Assembly (NCBI GenBank): GCA_044336205.1
Contig: CP172318.1
Coordinates: 1,426,001 to 1,490,000, forward strand
Reading direction: 5' to 3'
Length of the DNA: 64,000 bases
Source: Ruoffia sp044336205
Lineage (GTDB): Bacteria; Bacillota; Bacilli; Lactobacillales; Aerococcaceae
Shown here: positions 9,230-17,882 of the stretch, piece by piece
How positions within the stretch are numbered: position 1 is the first letter of the stretch
Layout of the letters: the number at the start of each line of letters is the position of its first letter
Program-made: the position numbers and the translations under genes
Notes under the pieces: generated by a model
The model's database searches: none
The model's input: the letters and a program-made list of their open reading frames with translations, nothing else
What the model was told of the DNA's origin: nothing

Positions 9230-9248
9230 CTTTTGTCCCAGCCTCATT
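9230..9248 (-). repeat. Right terminal inverted repeat of the IS1182 element
   Basis: Exact reverse complement of 7488-7506. Confidence 0.92.
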
Positions 9249-9464
9249 AAACCTTGTCTTATCAACGTTTATGACTCGCTAAAAAAGTGGGAGATATATC
9301 TTACTATATCTAACTTTAGTTATAAAATGTTAAATATAAGTACAGTGACGTGGATTGGTTTTGAACTGCTTAATTGCTTAATTCAGCTATAATGCTATAT
9401 TAATAAAAAAAATATATTTTTAAACATTTTTTACTCTTAACAACTGGAGTCAATCAGGCAATTT

Positions 9465-9845
9465 TCAAATAAAGAAATACGTATAAAAGCGTAAGAGAAT
9501 TAAACTTAGCAAAAATGACGACAGAATTAAAAATAATCTAGCTGATGCTGGTATGTAATAAGCTCTAAAGGTAAATTCATCGATTTTTCTTATATAATCA
9601 TAAAGATGTAAGCCCAACAGAAACGCAGATATAAATAAAATATAGGGTAAAAGAGAAAAACTAAAAATAAGTAGCGAAAACAGATGTATTAATACTAGCC
9701 ATAAGGGGATAAGTAAAATAGTTAAATTGAGCGGGAACTTATCAAAAAACTTTAAATAGCTTTGTCCATACCTTCTAATAATCACGATGAGAATAACTGG
9801 TACAACATAAAGAAGAATTTCACTCCATACAAAATCATTAGTCAA
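9465..9845 (-). CDS. DUF3397 family membrane protein
   Basis: A 126-residue protein with four hydrophobic membrane segments (about 8-25, 40-60, 64-80, 103-123) and few charged residues. Pattern, size and location suggest the DUF3397 family, which in Lactobacillales usually lies directly upstream of mraZ; function unknown. Here an IS1182 element has separated it from mraZ. The 216 bases between its stop and the IS contain no gene that I can see. Assignment is by resemblance and synteny. Confidence 0.75.
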   Translation of the reverse strand: MTNDFVWSEILLYVVPVILIVIIRRYGQSYLKFFDKFPLNLTILLIPLWLVLIHLFSLLIFSFSLLPYILFISAFLLGLHLYDYIRKIDEFTFRAYYIPASARLFLILSSFLLSLILLRFYTYFFI

Positions 9846-9916
9846 AAGCTTGCACCTCCAAAATTTAAATTATTCCTATACATACCCTTTAGACTATTAT
9901 AACAATTAAAAGCATA

Positions 9917-9961
9917 AAGAAAAGAATGACAATACCTACTTTAATAGGCATTATCATTCTT
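9917..9961 (-). terminator. Terminator of the murA-mbl-epuA unit
   Basis: Stem with arms AAGAATGA (9922-9929) and its complement (9954-9961), extended inward by AAT/ATT and CCTA/TAGG pairs, followed on the minus strand by a T-rich stretch. It lies 21 bases past the epuA stop. Confidence 0.7.
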
Positions 9962-9981
9962 ATTGAGTTTCAAATATTCTG

Positions 9982-10179
9982 TCATCTTACAAAGTCAATA
10001 ATATGTTTCCATGTGTCCTGATTTAATACTTCCCAATAATTACCATCACCTATGACTGAATATCCAATGAATAACCCAATCACAAAGAATAAGACAACAA
10101 ACAGAAAGAAAATAAGTAATTTAAAAAGTGATTTCAAAAAGTTTAATAAGACAGTGTCTTTTATATATTTTTCTGACAT
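9982..10179 (-). CDS. EpuA-type small membrane protein (annotated as RNA polymerase subunit beta family)
   Basis: A 65-residue protein with a short basic cytoplasmic start, one long membrane segment (about 18-42) and a short outer tail ending in DTWKHIIDFVR. This resembles EpuA, the small protein found after murA in streptococci; databases often label the family 'DNA-directed RNA polymerase subunit beta' although nothing in the sequence suggests polymerase function. It is 21 bases downstream of mbl and closes the unit before a terminator. Confidence 0.7.
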   Translation of the reverse strand: MSEKYIKDTVLLNFLKSLFKLLIFFLFVVLFFVIGLFIGYSVIGDGNYWEVLNQDTWKHIIDFVR

Positions 10180-10200
10180 TTTCTCTCTCCTTATATCACC

Positions 10201-11268
10201 TTAGCCAAAAAATCTTCGTTTTAATCTTCGGAAAAAACGTTTAATTTTCTGCTGTCTTGATAAATTCGTTCTCTGTAATTTTCCTGATTGTATTAACTCT
10301 AACATCATACCGGTACCAATTGCAACACAGTTCATTGGCTGATCAGCACGAATGGCTGATACTTTCAAGTATTCTGATAAGAAACTATCAATGGACCCAA
10401 TTAATGCTCCCCCACCTGTCAGGATAATACCTTTTTCGATAATATCTGATGCAATCTCGGGCTGAGTATCTTCCAATAATTCTTTGGCTGTGCGAGCAAC
10501 GATAGCTAATTGTTCATGAATAGCTTCATACAAATGATTAGACGTCACATTAATAGACTTTGGAAGCCCAGTTACTAAGTCACGACCTTTTAAAGTTTTA
10601 GACACAAGTTTGGACCTATCAGGCTCGTAAACCGCTGAGGATAAATCGATTTTAATTTGTTCAGCTGAACGCTCACCGATTAATAACTTATACTTGCCCT
10701 TAAAGTATTGAATAATACTTGCATCAAAATCATCACCGGCTAATTTGAGCGAAGTGCTTCGGATTATCTCACCAGCGGAAATAATTGCCACATCTGTCGT
10801 CCCCCCACCAATATCAATAACCATATTGCCCGATGGATCGAGTAAATCTATTCCTGCTCCGACTCCTGCTACTTTCGCTTCCTCTTCCATGAAAATTTTA
10901 CCTCCACCAACCTTTTCGATGGCTTCGACAAGAGCTGTTTGCTCAATCTCACTAATAGAAGCTGGACGACATATTAACACATTAGGTTTGGCGAACCACT
11001 TTTGTGAATGAATTTTCTGAAAGAATAATACTAACATCGCCTCAGCGATATCATAATCAGCAATCACTCCCCCTTGTAGGGGTTTGATAATTTCTATTGT
11101 ATCAGCCGTTCGGCCAATCATTTCGTATGCCTCTTGACCAAAAGCAATAACTTCTTGAGTTTTTTTGTCAAGAGCCACTACGGATGGTTCGTTCAGAACC
11201 ACTCCGCGACCTTTAAGATGAATCAAAACATTTGCAGTTCCTAAGTCAATCCCAATATCTCTGCTCAT
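10201..11268 (-). CDS. mbl: MreB/Mbl-type rod-shape cytoskeletal protein
   Basis: Actin-like ATPase that forms membrane-bound filaments guiding side-wall synthesis. It has the phosphate 1 motif GIDLGTANVLIH (5-16), phosphate 2 motif DIGGGTTDVAIIS (about 153-165) and adenosine motif ILTGGGALIGS (about 282-292). The C-terminus is extended and strongly basic (RFFRRLKRRFFG), probably a membrane-binding amphipathic helix. Location directly after murA is that of Mbl in Bacillus and relatives, hence the symbol; MreB itself is not separable from sequence alone. Confidence 0.9.
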   Translation of the reverse strand: MSRDIGIDLGTANVLIHLKGRGVVLNEPSVVALDKKTQEVIAFGQEAYEMIGRTADTIEIIKPLQGGVIADYDIAEAMLVLFFQKIHSQKWFAKPNVLICRPASISEIEQTALVEAIEKVGGGKIFMEEEAKVAGVGAGIDLLDPSGNMVIDIGGGTTDVAIISAGEIIRSTSLKLAGDDFDASIIQYFKGKYKLLIGERSAEQIKIDLSSAVYEPDRSKLVSKTLKGRDLVTGLPKSINVTSNHLYEAIHEQLAIVARTAKELLEDTQPEIASDIIEKGIILTGGGALIGSIDSFLSEYLKVSAIRADQPMNCVAIGTGMMLELIQSGKLQRTNLSRQQKIKRFFRRLKRRFFG

Positions 11269-11292
11269 ATGCTTTCACCCATCGCTTTTAAA

Positions 11293-12597
11293 TTAAATTA
11301 ATACAGAAGTTTTTTCCGTTACTGAAGAAATTGGTTGAATCTCAACACGCTCAATGTCTGCACCTAAGTTAGCTAGTTTCTCATGGAATTTATAATATCC
11401 GCGGTCTAAGTATTTTAATTCAGAAACGCGTGTTAGACCTTTAGCTACAAGTCCCGCAATGATTAATGCCGCTGCTGCACGTAAATCAGTAGCCTTAACA
11501 CTAGCGCCGCTAAATTCTGTTGGACCGTACATAATCGTTGTTTGGCGATCAATCTTGAAGTTAGCACTCATACGACGTAACTCTTCAAAATGCATGAAAC
11601 GATTCTCAAATACAGTTTCAGTTAATGCACTACTACCTTCAGCCATTAATTGCGCTATAGACATTTGTGCTTGCATATCTGTTGGGAATCCTGGATATGG
11701 AAGTGTTTTAATGTCTGTTGCTTTAAGCTTCTCAGGTCCAATAACGCGAATACCTGTAGTATATTCGATGAATTCAACACCCATTTCAGTTAATTTACTG
11801 ATTAATGGTTTATTGTGGTCACGAATCGCACCTTCAATGAAGACATCACCTTGTGTCACAGCAGCAGCGACGATAAATGTTCCAGCTTCAATTCGGTCAT
11901 GGATAACTGAGTGTTTTGCTCCGTGAAGAGATTTTACTCCTTTAATTCGAATGGTCTCTGTACCAGCACCGGATACTTGAGCACCCATTTTATTAAGGTA
12001 ATTAGCTAAATCTACAATCTCAGGTTCACGTGCAACGTTCTCTAAGATTGTCTCACCTTCCGCTAGAACCGCAGCCATCATAATATTTTCAGTTGCACCC
12101 ACACTTGGGAAATCTAAATAAATTCGAGCTCCTTTAAGTTTTGAAGCTGTAGCTTCAACATATCCAGCTTGACTATTAATGACAGCACCAAGTGCTTCAA
12201 AGCCTTTTAGATGTAAGTCAATTGGACGTGTACCAATAGCACAACCACCAGGCATAGCTACTTTAGCATGACCGAAACGTGCTAATAAAGGTCCCATTAC
12301 GACAATAGATGCTCTCATCTTACTTACAAAATCATAATCAGCGATTGTTGTAATATCTCCTGTAGCATCAATTACCATTGAGTTCTCTTTTTGATTAAAT
12401 TCATTTTTAACATTTATGTTTGTTAAAAGTTCATTAATAGTAAATACATCAGATAGAATCGGTACATTAGATAATTCTGTTACACCCTTTTCTGCTAAAA
12501 TAGATGCAGCTAAAATAGGTAAAACGGCATTTTTGGCTCCCTCAACTTTTACCGTACCCTCTAAGCGATTTCCACCTTGTACAATAATTTCTTGCAT
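11293..12597 (-). CDS. murA: UDP-N-acetylglucosamine 1-carboxyvinyltransferase MurA
   Basis: Catalyses the first committed step of peptidoglycan synthesis, transferring enolpyruvate from PEP to UDP-GlcNAc. The fold begins MQEIIVQGGNRLEGTVKVEG with KN at 22-23 (substrate Lys22), and the mobile loop MPGGCAIGTRPID carries the PEP/fosfomycin-reactive Cys119, so fosfomycin sensitivity at the target is expected. Length 434 is normal. It lies between a DUF1146 gene and mbl, an order seen downstream of ATP synthase genes in many Bacilli. Confidence 0.97.
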   Translation of the reverse strand: MQEIIVQGGNRLEGTVKVEGAKNAVLPILAASILAEKGVTELSNVPILSDVFTINELLTNINVKNEFNQKENSMVIDATGDITTIADYDFVSKMRASIVVMGPLLARFGHAKVAMPGGCAIGTRPIDLHLKGFEALGAVINSQAGYVEATASKLKGARIYLDFPSVGATENIMMAAVLAEGETILENVAREPEIVDLANYLNKMGAQVSGAGTETIRIKGVKSLHGAKHSVIHDRIEAGTFIVAAAVTQGDVFIEGAIRDHNKPLISKLTEMGVEFIEYTTGIRVIGPEKLKATDIKTLPYPGFPTDMQAQMSIAQLMAEGSSALTETVFENRFMHFEELRRMSANFKIDRQTTIMYGPTEFSGASVKATDLRAAAALIIAGLVAKGLTRVSELKYLDRGYYKFHEKLANLGADIERVEIQPISSVTEKTSVLI

Positions 12598-12653
12598 GTT
12601 AAATTAATCCCCTTTAAAACATTATCGTTTTGGAGCGAACGATAAATTTGTAA

Positions 12654-12887
12654 TTATTTATAAAAACTACTTAAAAATAAATTTTGTAGTAATTCAATGA
12701 TCGTTAGTACAAACGAACCTGCTACATGTCCTACAGAGATACTTAATAATATACAAGCATATTGTGCCAAGTAATATTTTCGGTTAGAAAAAAGTTGACG
12801 CCAATTAATATCTCTGAAAACGATGTAAGTCAATAAGATAAACGTAATACGGACTATTAGTACTGCCATACCATTAAAAATTGCCAT
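12654..12887 (-). CDS. DUF1146 family membrane protein (YwzB-like)
   Basis: A 77-residue protein with two membrane segments (about 4-22 and 40-65) separated by a short basic loop. The INWRQLFSNRKY loop and position just upstream of murA are typical of DUF1146 (YwzB), function unknown. In many Bacilli this gene follows the ATP synthase operon; here no atp genes are seen, and 300 bases of non-coding DNA lie upstream. Confidence 0.75.
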   Translation of the reverse strand: MAIFNGMAVLIVRITFILLTYIVFRDINWRQLFSNRKYYLAQYACILLSISVGHVAGSFVLTIIELLQNLFLSSFYK

Positions 12888-13191
12888 ATTGTCGCCACCT
12901 TTCTAGTTCGAAGATATCATAGCATAAATACGAATCGAATTAAACTCATTTATTTTATCCTTATTTTACACTTATCGAAATTAGGTTTTAATTAAGATAA
13001 ATGTTATAATTTAAGCACTATGATAATTGGCTTCATAGGCACACTTTACAATTATTACAATTTCTTCTCTTACCGATTATCATCTATTTTATTTTCGTTA
13101 TTTTTTGCAAAAAAATAAACCACGCAATATAATTATCATTATAGAAATCGTTCTTAATCATAATAGTATATCCTTTGCTTTAAAATTATGT
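12888..13191. other. Intergenic region upstream of the DUF1146-murA unit
   Basis: A/T-rich, no credible gene. It must hold the minus-strand promoter for the DUF1146-murA-mbl unit, but I cannot fix the hexamers. An imperfect 11-bp inverted repeat (ATGATAATTGG near 13020 and its near complement at 13074-13084) is present and may be chance. Confidence 0.5.
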
Positions 13192-13229
13192 ATAAAAGAA
13201 GAGTCTGAAACGAATGTTTCAGACTCTTC
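13192..13229 (-). terminator. Terminator of the mvaA-mvaS unit
   Basis: Perfect 14-bp stem (GAAGAGTCTGAAAC at 13198-13211 and its complement at 13216-13229) with a 4-base loop, followed on the minus strand by a T-rich tail. It begins just after the mvaS stop. Confidence 0.88.
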
Positions 13230-13239
13230 CATTCAAAAC

Positions 13240-14427
13240 TTATTGTTGTTTGTAAATTCGACGATGTTCTTCTATAGCTGTCAGATAAAAACCGTTTTCT
13301 GTAGCCATTAATTCTTCACTTATTTGAACCACACCATCTTCTATAGGTATTTCTTTGCTAAATATTTCTTCATATAAAGATATATCTAATTTCTTACGAC
13401 GATCTAAGTGTGTCTCGCTGATTCCTTTAGACACAAAGTTCTCGAATCCTTCTTGTAAAGTTCCAGTGAATAATTCTCCTACTGCTCCAGACCCGTAACT
13501 GAATAATCCGATACGATTACCAGCTTTAACTTCACTTGCATAACTCAGCAATGAAATTAAACTTAAATATAAAGAACCCGTATAAATATTACCTACACGA
13601 CGACCTAATTTCACTGATTCATCGTAAGAATTTAACCATTTCTCAATCAGAGACTTATCAACTTTTGTATCTTCTTTTTCCAACAACGCATTTAAACATT
13701 TACGTCCCATCTTAGTGAACGGAACATGGAATACCATTGCCGTCATTTCTTCTAATCTTTGTGGGTAATTTTGACAGTAGTGCTCTATGATATCTAGGAA
13801 TAATTGGATGTATAAGTCTTGAGAATACTTTCCTTCAACAAATGGTACATCAGCATAATTTGGTCGCCAAAAATCAAATTGGTTATCTGTCATACTCACA
13901 CTTTCAGAATCAATAGCTAACACGCGAGGCGTAGCTGATACTAACATCGCAATTGCACCTGCCCCTTGCGTTGGCTCACCGCCACTATTCAATCCATATC
14001 TAGAGATGTCTGACATAATTACTAAGACTTTACGATCAGGATTCAATCTGACATAATCAGAAGCACTTAATAAAGCGGCTGTTCCACCATAGCAAGCGTG
14101 TTTTACTTCAAATGACTTAGCAAACGACTGAATATTTAAAAGACTATGAATATAAGTTGCTGCAGATTTTGAATAATCAATTCCTGACTCTGTAGCAAAA
14201 ATAACTTGATCAATTAAATCCTTATCAGACTCTTTCACAATCTGAAAAGCAGCATTTGCCCCCATAGATACGATATCTTCAACGATTGTTGGAACTGCCA
14301 TCTGGTCTTGGCCAATTCCAATTGTATACTTATTCGGATCTACATCTCGCGCATGTGCTAATTCCTCCATATCAACATAATGTTTTGGCACGTGAAATGC
14401 GATTTGATCAATTCCTACTTTGACGAT
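13240..14427 (-). CDS. mvaS: Hydroxymethylglutaryl-CoA synthase MvaS, with a non-canonical start
   Basis: Condenses acetyl-CoA with acetoacetyl-CoA in the mevalonate pathway. The acyl-accepting Cys lies in KHACYGGTAAL (residue 112 in this frame), with ATESG and GGEPTQGAGA also conserved. The first canonical in-frame start is a GTG at 14391, but it has no ribosome binding site and would drop the family's conserved first strand. In frame upstream reads VKVGIDQIAFH, which aligns with the usual MxIGIDxIxF start. A TAAGGAGT site (14436-14443) lies 9 bases before an ATC codon at 14427, so I place the start there. The mvaA stop overlaps an out-of-frame ATG at 14434, so a one-base frameshift is the alternative. 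Confidence 0.88.
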   Translation of the reverse strand: MVKVGIDQIAFHVPKHYVDMEELAHARDVDPNKYTIGIGQDQMAVPTIVEDIVSMGANAAFQIVKESDKDLIDQVIFATESGIDYSKSAATYIHSLLNIQSFAKSFEVKHACYGGTAALLSASDYVRLNPDRKVLVIMSDISRYGLNSGGEPTQGAGAIAMLVSATPRVLAIDSESVSMTDNQFDFWRPNYADVPFVEGKYSQDLYIQLFLDIIEHYCQNYPQRLEEMTAMVFHVPFTKMGRKCLNALLEKEDTKVDKSLIEKWLNSYDESVKLGRRVGNIYTGSLYLSLISLLSYASEVKAGNRIGLFSYGSGAVGELFTGTLQEGFENFVSKGISETHLDRRKKLDISLYEEIFSKEIPIEDGVVQISEELMATENGFYLTAIEEHRRIYKQQ

Positions 14428-14433
14428 AAGTCA

Positions 14434-15708
14434 TCACTCCTTATTTTGTTTTTTTCTTAATTGGTCTAATAGTTGTTTTGCTGTGTCACGATTCATTTGC
14501 CCAAGTTCATGCAAGTTCCGGACCAACTCCGGTATTTCTTCGATTGAAGCTCCTACTTGTAAGGCTAATGATCTTGCTTGCATTCTCATATGACCTTTTT
14601 GAATCCCTTCACTGACTAAGGCTCTTAATGCCGCAAAGTTTTGAATTAAGCCTACTGAAGCAATTACATTGGCTAATTCTTTAGATGAATTAATTTGTAA
14701 TAAATTTAGATTGGCTTTGGCAGTTGGATGGTTGGACAATGTTCCTCCCACCGTAGCTACTTGCAGAGGAATACCAATCCTACCTTCTAATCGTTTATTT
14801 TCTTGGTCGTATGTCCAAGTACTTAATCCTGAATACTTGCCATCTCTTGCCGCATAGGCATGTGCTCCGGCTTCGATCGCTCGCCAATCGTTCCCAGTCG
14901 CTACGACGATTGCATCAATCCCATTCATAATTCCCTTATTATGAGTCGCAGCTCGGTATGGATCAATCTGTGCGTAATCTGAAGCCCATTGAATTTTCTG
15001 GGCAATTTGTTCTGCTTGTTGTTGATTATCTGATAGTACACTTATTGGTAGACTCACTGTCGCAGTTGTCGCAGCTGTTGGTTGGTAGTTAGATAGAATT
15101 GCCATTAATACTTGTGCATTAATTAAGTTCTCTAATAGAGGTGAGATAGCTTCCAAAACAGTGTTAATGACATTCGCGCCCATTGCATCACAAGGGTCTA
15201 GTGACAAGTAGACACTTATAAACTTCTGATTGCTATGAATTTTCTCTTCTACCCATATATCTCGTGGCCCGCCACCACGGTTAACCATTGACTGGCTAGC
15301 TTTAGAAGCTTGTTCTAAGATAAATTGTTTGTTCTCGGCGATGATATTCTCAACATCTTGAATTTCTTCCTTATAGACCATAATGACCTGACCCACTAGT
15401 AGTCTCTCCAAAGTCTCTGCCTGAATATTACCTAATAATTTCCCACCATAACTAGCAGCCGCAATGACTGAAGGCTCTTCAATCGCCATGGGAACGACAT
15501 AGTCAATATCATTAACACTTATATTAACCGCCACTCCTTGTGGAAGAGCATAATTATAGACATAATTTTCAACCATTTGATTGGCAATACTTTCGTCTAA
15601 GTCCAAGTTGGTATTTTTTAAGTCAATATCTAACCAACGTTCTAATAGCTCAATCCGATGAGATATTGAATGCTTATAAAAGCCAGAAAAATACTTTAAA
15701 GCGTCCAT
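14434..15708 (-). CDS. mvaA: Hydroxymethylglutaryl-CoA reductase, class II (MvaA)
   Basis: Reduces HMG-CoA to mevalonate, the committed step for isoprenoid synthesis. The 424-residue protein is a class II (bacterial) reductase: substrate motif MAIEEPSVIAAAS (about 74-86), catalytic regions DAMGANVINT (about 174-183) and ATHNKGIMNGIDAI, and a C-terminal helix with the catalytic-His-like GHMRMQARSLALQVG segment. It runs directly into mvaS, and the mvaS ribosome binding site lies within its last codons. The product would feed undecaprenyl and menaquinone side-chain synthesis. Confidence 0.95.
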   Translation of the reverse strand: MDALKYFSGFYKHSISHRIELLERWLDIDLKNTNLDLDESIANQMVENYVYNYALPQGVAVNISVNDIDYVVPMAIEEPSVIAAASYGGKLLGNIQAETLERLLVGQVIMVYKEEIQDVENIIAENKQFILEQASKASQSMVNRGGGPRDIWVEEKIHSNQKFISVYLSLDPCDAMGANVINTVLEAISPLLENLINAQVLMAILSNYQPTAATTATVSLPISVLSDNQQQAEQIAQKIQWASDYAQIDPYRAATHNKGIMNGIDAIVVATGNDWRAIEAGAHAYAARDGKYSGLSTWTYDQENKRLEGRIGIPLQVATVGGTLSNHPTAKANLNLLQINSSKELANVIASVGLIQNFAALRALVSEGIQKGHMRMQARSLALQVGASIEEIPELVRNLHELGQMNRDTAKQLLDQLRKKQNKE

Positions 15709-15773
15709 GATTCCTCCCTTTCTAACTTTCGTTCATTATGATATTACACTGACGACTTAAAGAATGCAAAAAA

Positions 15774-15889
15774 ATAAATATTAACAGTATGACAAGCAAG
15801 TCTATTCACCAATGATACTATGTTGTCTTGTTACTCGATAGTATATCTTTTTAGTGACTGTTCACTGTCTTGTTACTGTTAATATTTAT
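15774..15889. repeat. Structured inverted-repeat element with two internal hairpins
   Basis: Outer arms 15774-15796 and 15869-15889 are complementary over about 20 bp (core AAATATTAACAGTA). Inside are two further hairpins, 15815-15844 (ATACTA/TAGTAT) and 15853-15866 (AGTGA/TCACT), and a 12-bp direct repeat TGTCTTGTTACT at 15824 and 15866. On the minus strand the last arm runs into a T-tract, so it may terminate the upp transcript; it could instead be a small non-autonomous element or a folded RNA. It lies between the end of upp and the start of mvaA. Confidence 0.6.
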
Positions 15890-15966
15890 CCAGAAAATGT
15901 TATTATAGGCTAATTCAAATTAATCAACTAACCCTATCATCTCTTCATCTGATATTAAATAAAAAA

Positions 15967-16605
15967 TTATTTAGTACCGAAAATACGGTCTCCCGCATCC
16001 CCTAAACCAGGCACAATATATCCGTGCTCATTTAACTTCTCATCTAATGCGGCTGTATAAATATCTACATTTGGGAAGGCTTCTTGTAATGCTTTTACTC
16101 CTTCTGGTGCAGCTACTAAACAAACAAATGTAATGTTTTCTTCTTGAACACCATACTTAGTTGTAAGTTGTTTAAGAGCAGTAATAGCCGAGATTCCCGT
16201 TGCTAACATTGGGTCAACAACAAAGATACGACGTTCGTCAATATCAGTTGGGAATTTCGCAAAATATTCAACTGCTTCAAGCGTTTCAGGATCACGATAC
16301 ATTCCGATATGCCCAACACGCGCAGCTGGAATCATATCCATAATACCATCAACCATACCTAATCCTGCTCTTAAAATAGGAACTATGGCTAATTTCTTCC
16401 CTGCAATCTGTTTTTGAGTTGATTTCATAATGGGTGTTTCAATCTCAATATCTTCAAGAGGTAAATCTCTTGTAATTTCATAGGCCATTAACATTCCAAT
16501 CTCGTTTGTAACTTCTCTAAACACTTTCGTAGAACAATTCTTGTCACGAATGATAGTTAACTTATGTTGGATTAATGGGTGATCTACTACTTCAAATTTA
16601 GCCAT
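15967..16605 (-). CDS. upp: Uracil phosphoribosyltransferase
   Basis: Salvages uracil to UMP with PRPP. The PRPP-binding loop DPMLATGISA (about 130-139) and the family end YIVPGLGDAGDRIFGT are clear. I start at the ATG at 16605 (MAKFEVVDHPL), preceded by AGGAGGAATT; the longer in-frame extension upstream overlaps the glyA end and is unlike the family. The resulting 212 residues match the usual about 209. Last gene of the tdk-to-upp run. Confidence 0.96.
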   Translation of the reverse strand: MAKFEVVDHPLIQHKLTIIRDKNCSTKVFREVTNEIGMLMAYEITRDLPLEDIEIETPIMKSTQKQIAGKKLAIVPILRAGLGMVDGIMDMIPAARVGHIGMYRDPETLEAVEYFAKFPTDIDERRIFVVDPMLATGISAITALKQLTTKYGVQEENITFVCLVAAPEGVKALQEAFPNVDIYTAALDEKLNEHGYIVPGLGDAGDRIFGTK

Positions 16606-16630
16606 GCTAATTCCTCCTAATATTATCGTT

Positions 16631-17854
16631 TTAATTAAATAATGGACGTCCATCCATCAATTGGTATACTTTTTCTTTAATTTCTTCTATCTCAGATTCT
16701 TCTGCAGATAATGCATCTAAGATAAGATCTGCTACAACTTCAACATCATCTTCTTTTAATCCTCTTGTCGTAATGGCTGGTGTCCCTATACGAATACCAC
16801 TTGTTTGTACAAAAGACTGTTGATCAAAAGGTATTGAGTTTTTATTAACGGTAATTCCAACTAAGTCTAAGCGTTCTTGTGCCCACTTACCAGTGACACC
16901 TATAGGGGTAACATCTAGCAAGAACAAATGATTATCTGTCCCATCTGCTACGACTCTTAAAGGACTTAAATCAAAAATTCTTGCCATAGCTTTGGCATTA
17001 CGTTTGACTTGTTGAATATACTCTTTGAATGATGGTTGGCTGGCTTCATGAAGTGCTACTGCTTTAGCGGCAATGACATGCTCTAAAGGTCCACCTTGGA
17101 TTCCAGGGAAAATTGCTTTGTTTAATTTTTGAGCATGTTCTTCTTTAGCGAGAATTAATCCTCCGCGTGGTCCTCTAAGTGTTTTATGCGTTGTTGTTGT
17201 AACTACATCTGCATATGGAACAGGATCAGGATGTTCTCCAACTGCAACTAAACCAGCAATATGAGCCATATCTACAAAATAAATTGCACCAACATCTTTA
17301 GCAATTTCACCAATGCGTTTAAAATCAATCTCACGTGAATAAGCACTTGCACCTGCAATTAACATCTTAGGTTGAACTTCATGAGCAATTCTTTCTAACT
17401 TATCATAATCAATCAATTCAGTTTGCTTATCTACGCCATAACTATACATCTCATATGACTGTCCACTAAAGTTTACTGGCGAACCATGTGTTAAATGCCC
17501 CCCTTGAGATAGATCCATTCCAAGCACCTTATCTCCCGGTTCTAAGAATGCACGGTAAACTGCTAAATTCGCACTCGATCCAGAATGAGGTTGAACATTA
17601 GCATACTCAGCATTAAATAATTTCTTTGCACGGTCAATAGCCACTTGTTCAATCTCATCAATGAATTCACATCCACCATAATATCGTCTACCTGGATAAC
17701 CTTCTGCGTACTTATTCGTTAATATACTCCCTTGAGCTTTCAAAACACCATCAGAAACAAAGTTTTCAGATGCGATTAATTCAATTCCATTAGTTTGACG
17801 CTGTCGTTCTTTCTCAATCATTTCAAAGACAAATGTATCTTCAGTAAAAATCAT
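16631..17854 (-). CDS. glyA: Serine hydroxymethyltransferase
   Basis: PLP enzyme interconverting serine and glycine and charging tetrahydrofolate with one-carbon units. The PLP-lysine motif TTTTHKTLRGPRGG (about 218-231), the substrate motif YPGRRYYGGCEFID (about 53-66) and the usual length (407) identify it. It links functionally with the glycine cleavage genes at the right end of the window. It lies 28 bases downstream of tsaC and 25 upstream of upp. Confidence 0.97.
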   Translation of the reverse strand: MIFTEDTFVFEMIEKERQRQTNGIELIASENFVSDGVLKAQGSILTNKYAEGYPGRRYYGGCEFIDEIEQVAIDRAKKLFNAEYANVQPHSGSSANLAVYRAFLEPGDKVLGMDLSQGGHLTHGSPVNFSGQSYEMYSYGVDKQTELIDYDKLERIAHEVQPKMLIAGASAYSREIDFKRIGEIAKDVGAIYFVDMAHIAGLVAVGEHPDPVPYADVVTTTTHKTLRGPRGGLILAKEEHAQKLNKAIFPGIQGGPLEHVIAAKAVALHEASQPSFKEYIQQVKRNAKAMARIFDLSPLRVVADGTDNHLFLLDVTPIGVTGKWAQERLDLVGITVNKNSIPFDQQSFVQTSGIRIGTPAITTRGLKEDDVEVVADLILDALSAEESEIEEIKEKVYQLMDGRPLFN

Positions 17855-17882
17855 CGAGACACCTCCATTTTTATTTATTATA

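Larger units (their letters stand above)
7488..9248 (-). mobile_element. IS1182-family insertion sequence, apparently complete
   Basis: A 1.76-kb element bounded by perfect 19-bp inverted repeats, AATGAGGCTGGGACAAAAG at 7488-7506 and its complement at 9230-9248. It contains one full-length transposase and a hairpin just inside each end, which would block read-through in or out. No convincing target duplication is seen; the flanks are A-rich. It lies between mraZ and the DUF3397 gene, which normally adjoin in Lactobacillales. The transposase reading frame is uninterrupted, suggesting a fairly recent insertion. Confidence 0.92.

Noticed and set aside
11459..11926. 155-codon plus-strand frame
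   Set aside because: Exact antisense of murA, with no ribosome binding site and no family pattern; murA is certain.
13018..13086. Inverted repeat ATGATAATTGG / CCGATTATCAT as an operator
   Set aside because: Imperfect, 40 bases apart and in very A/T-rich DNA; no support beyond chance.
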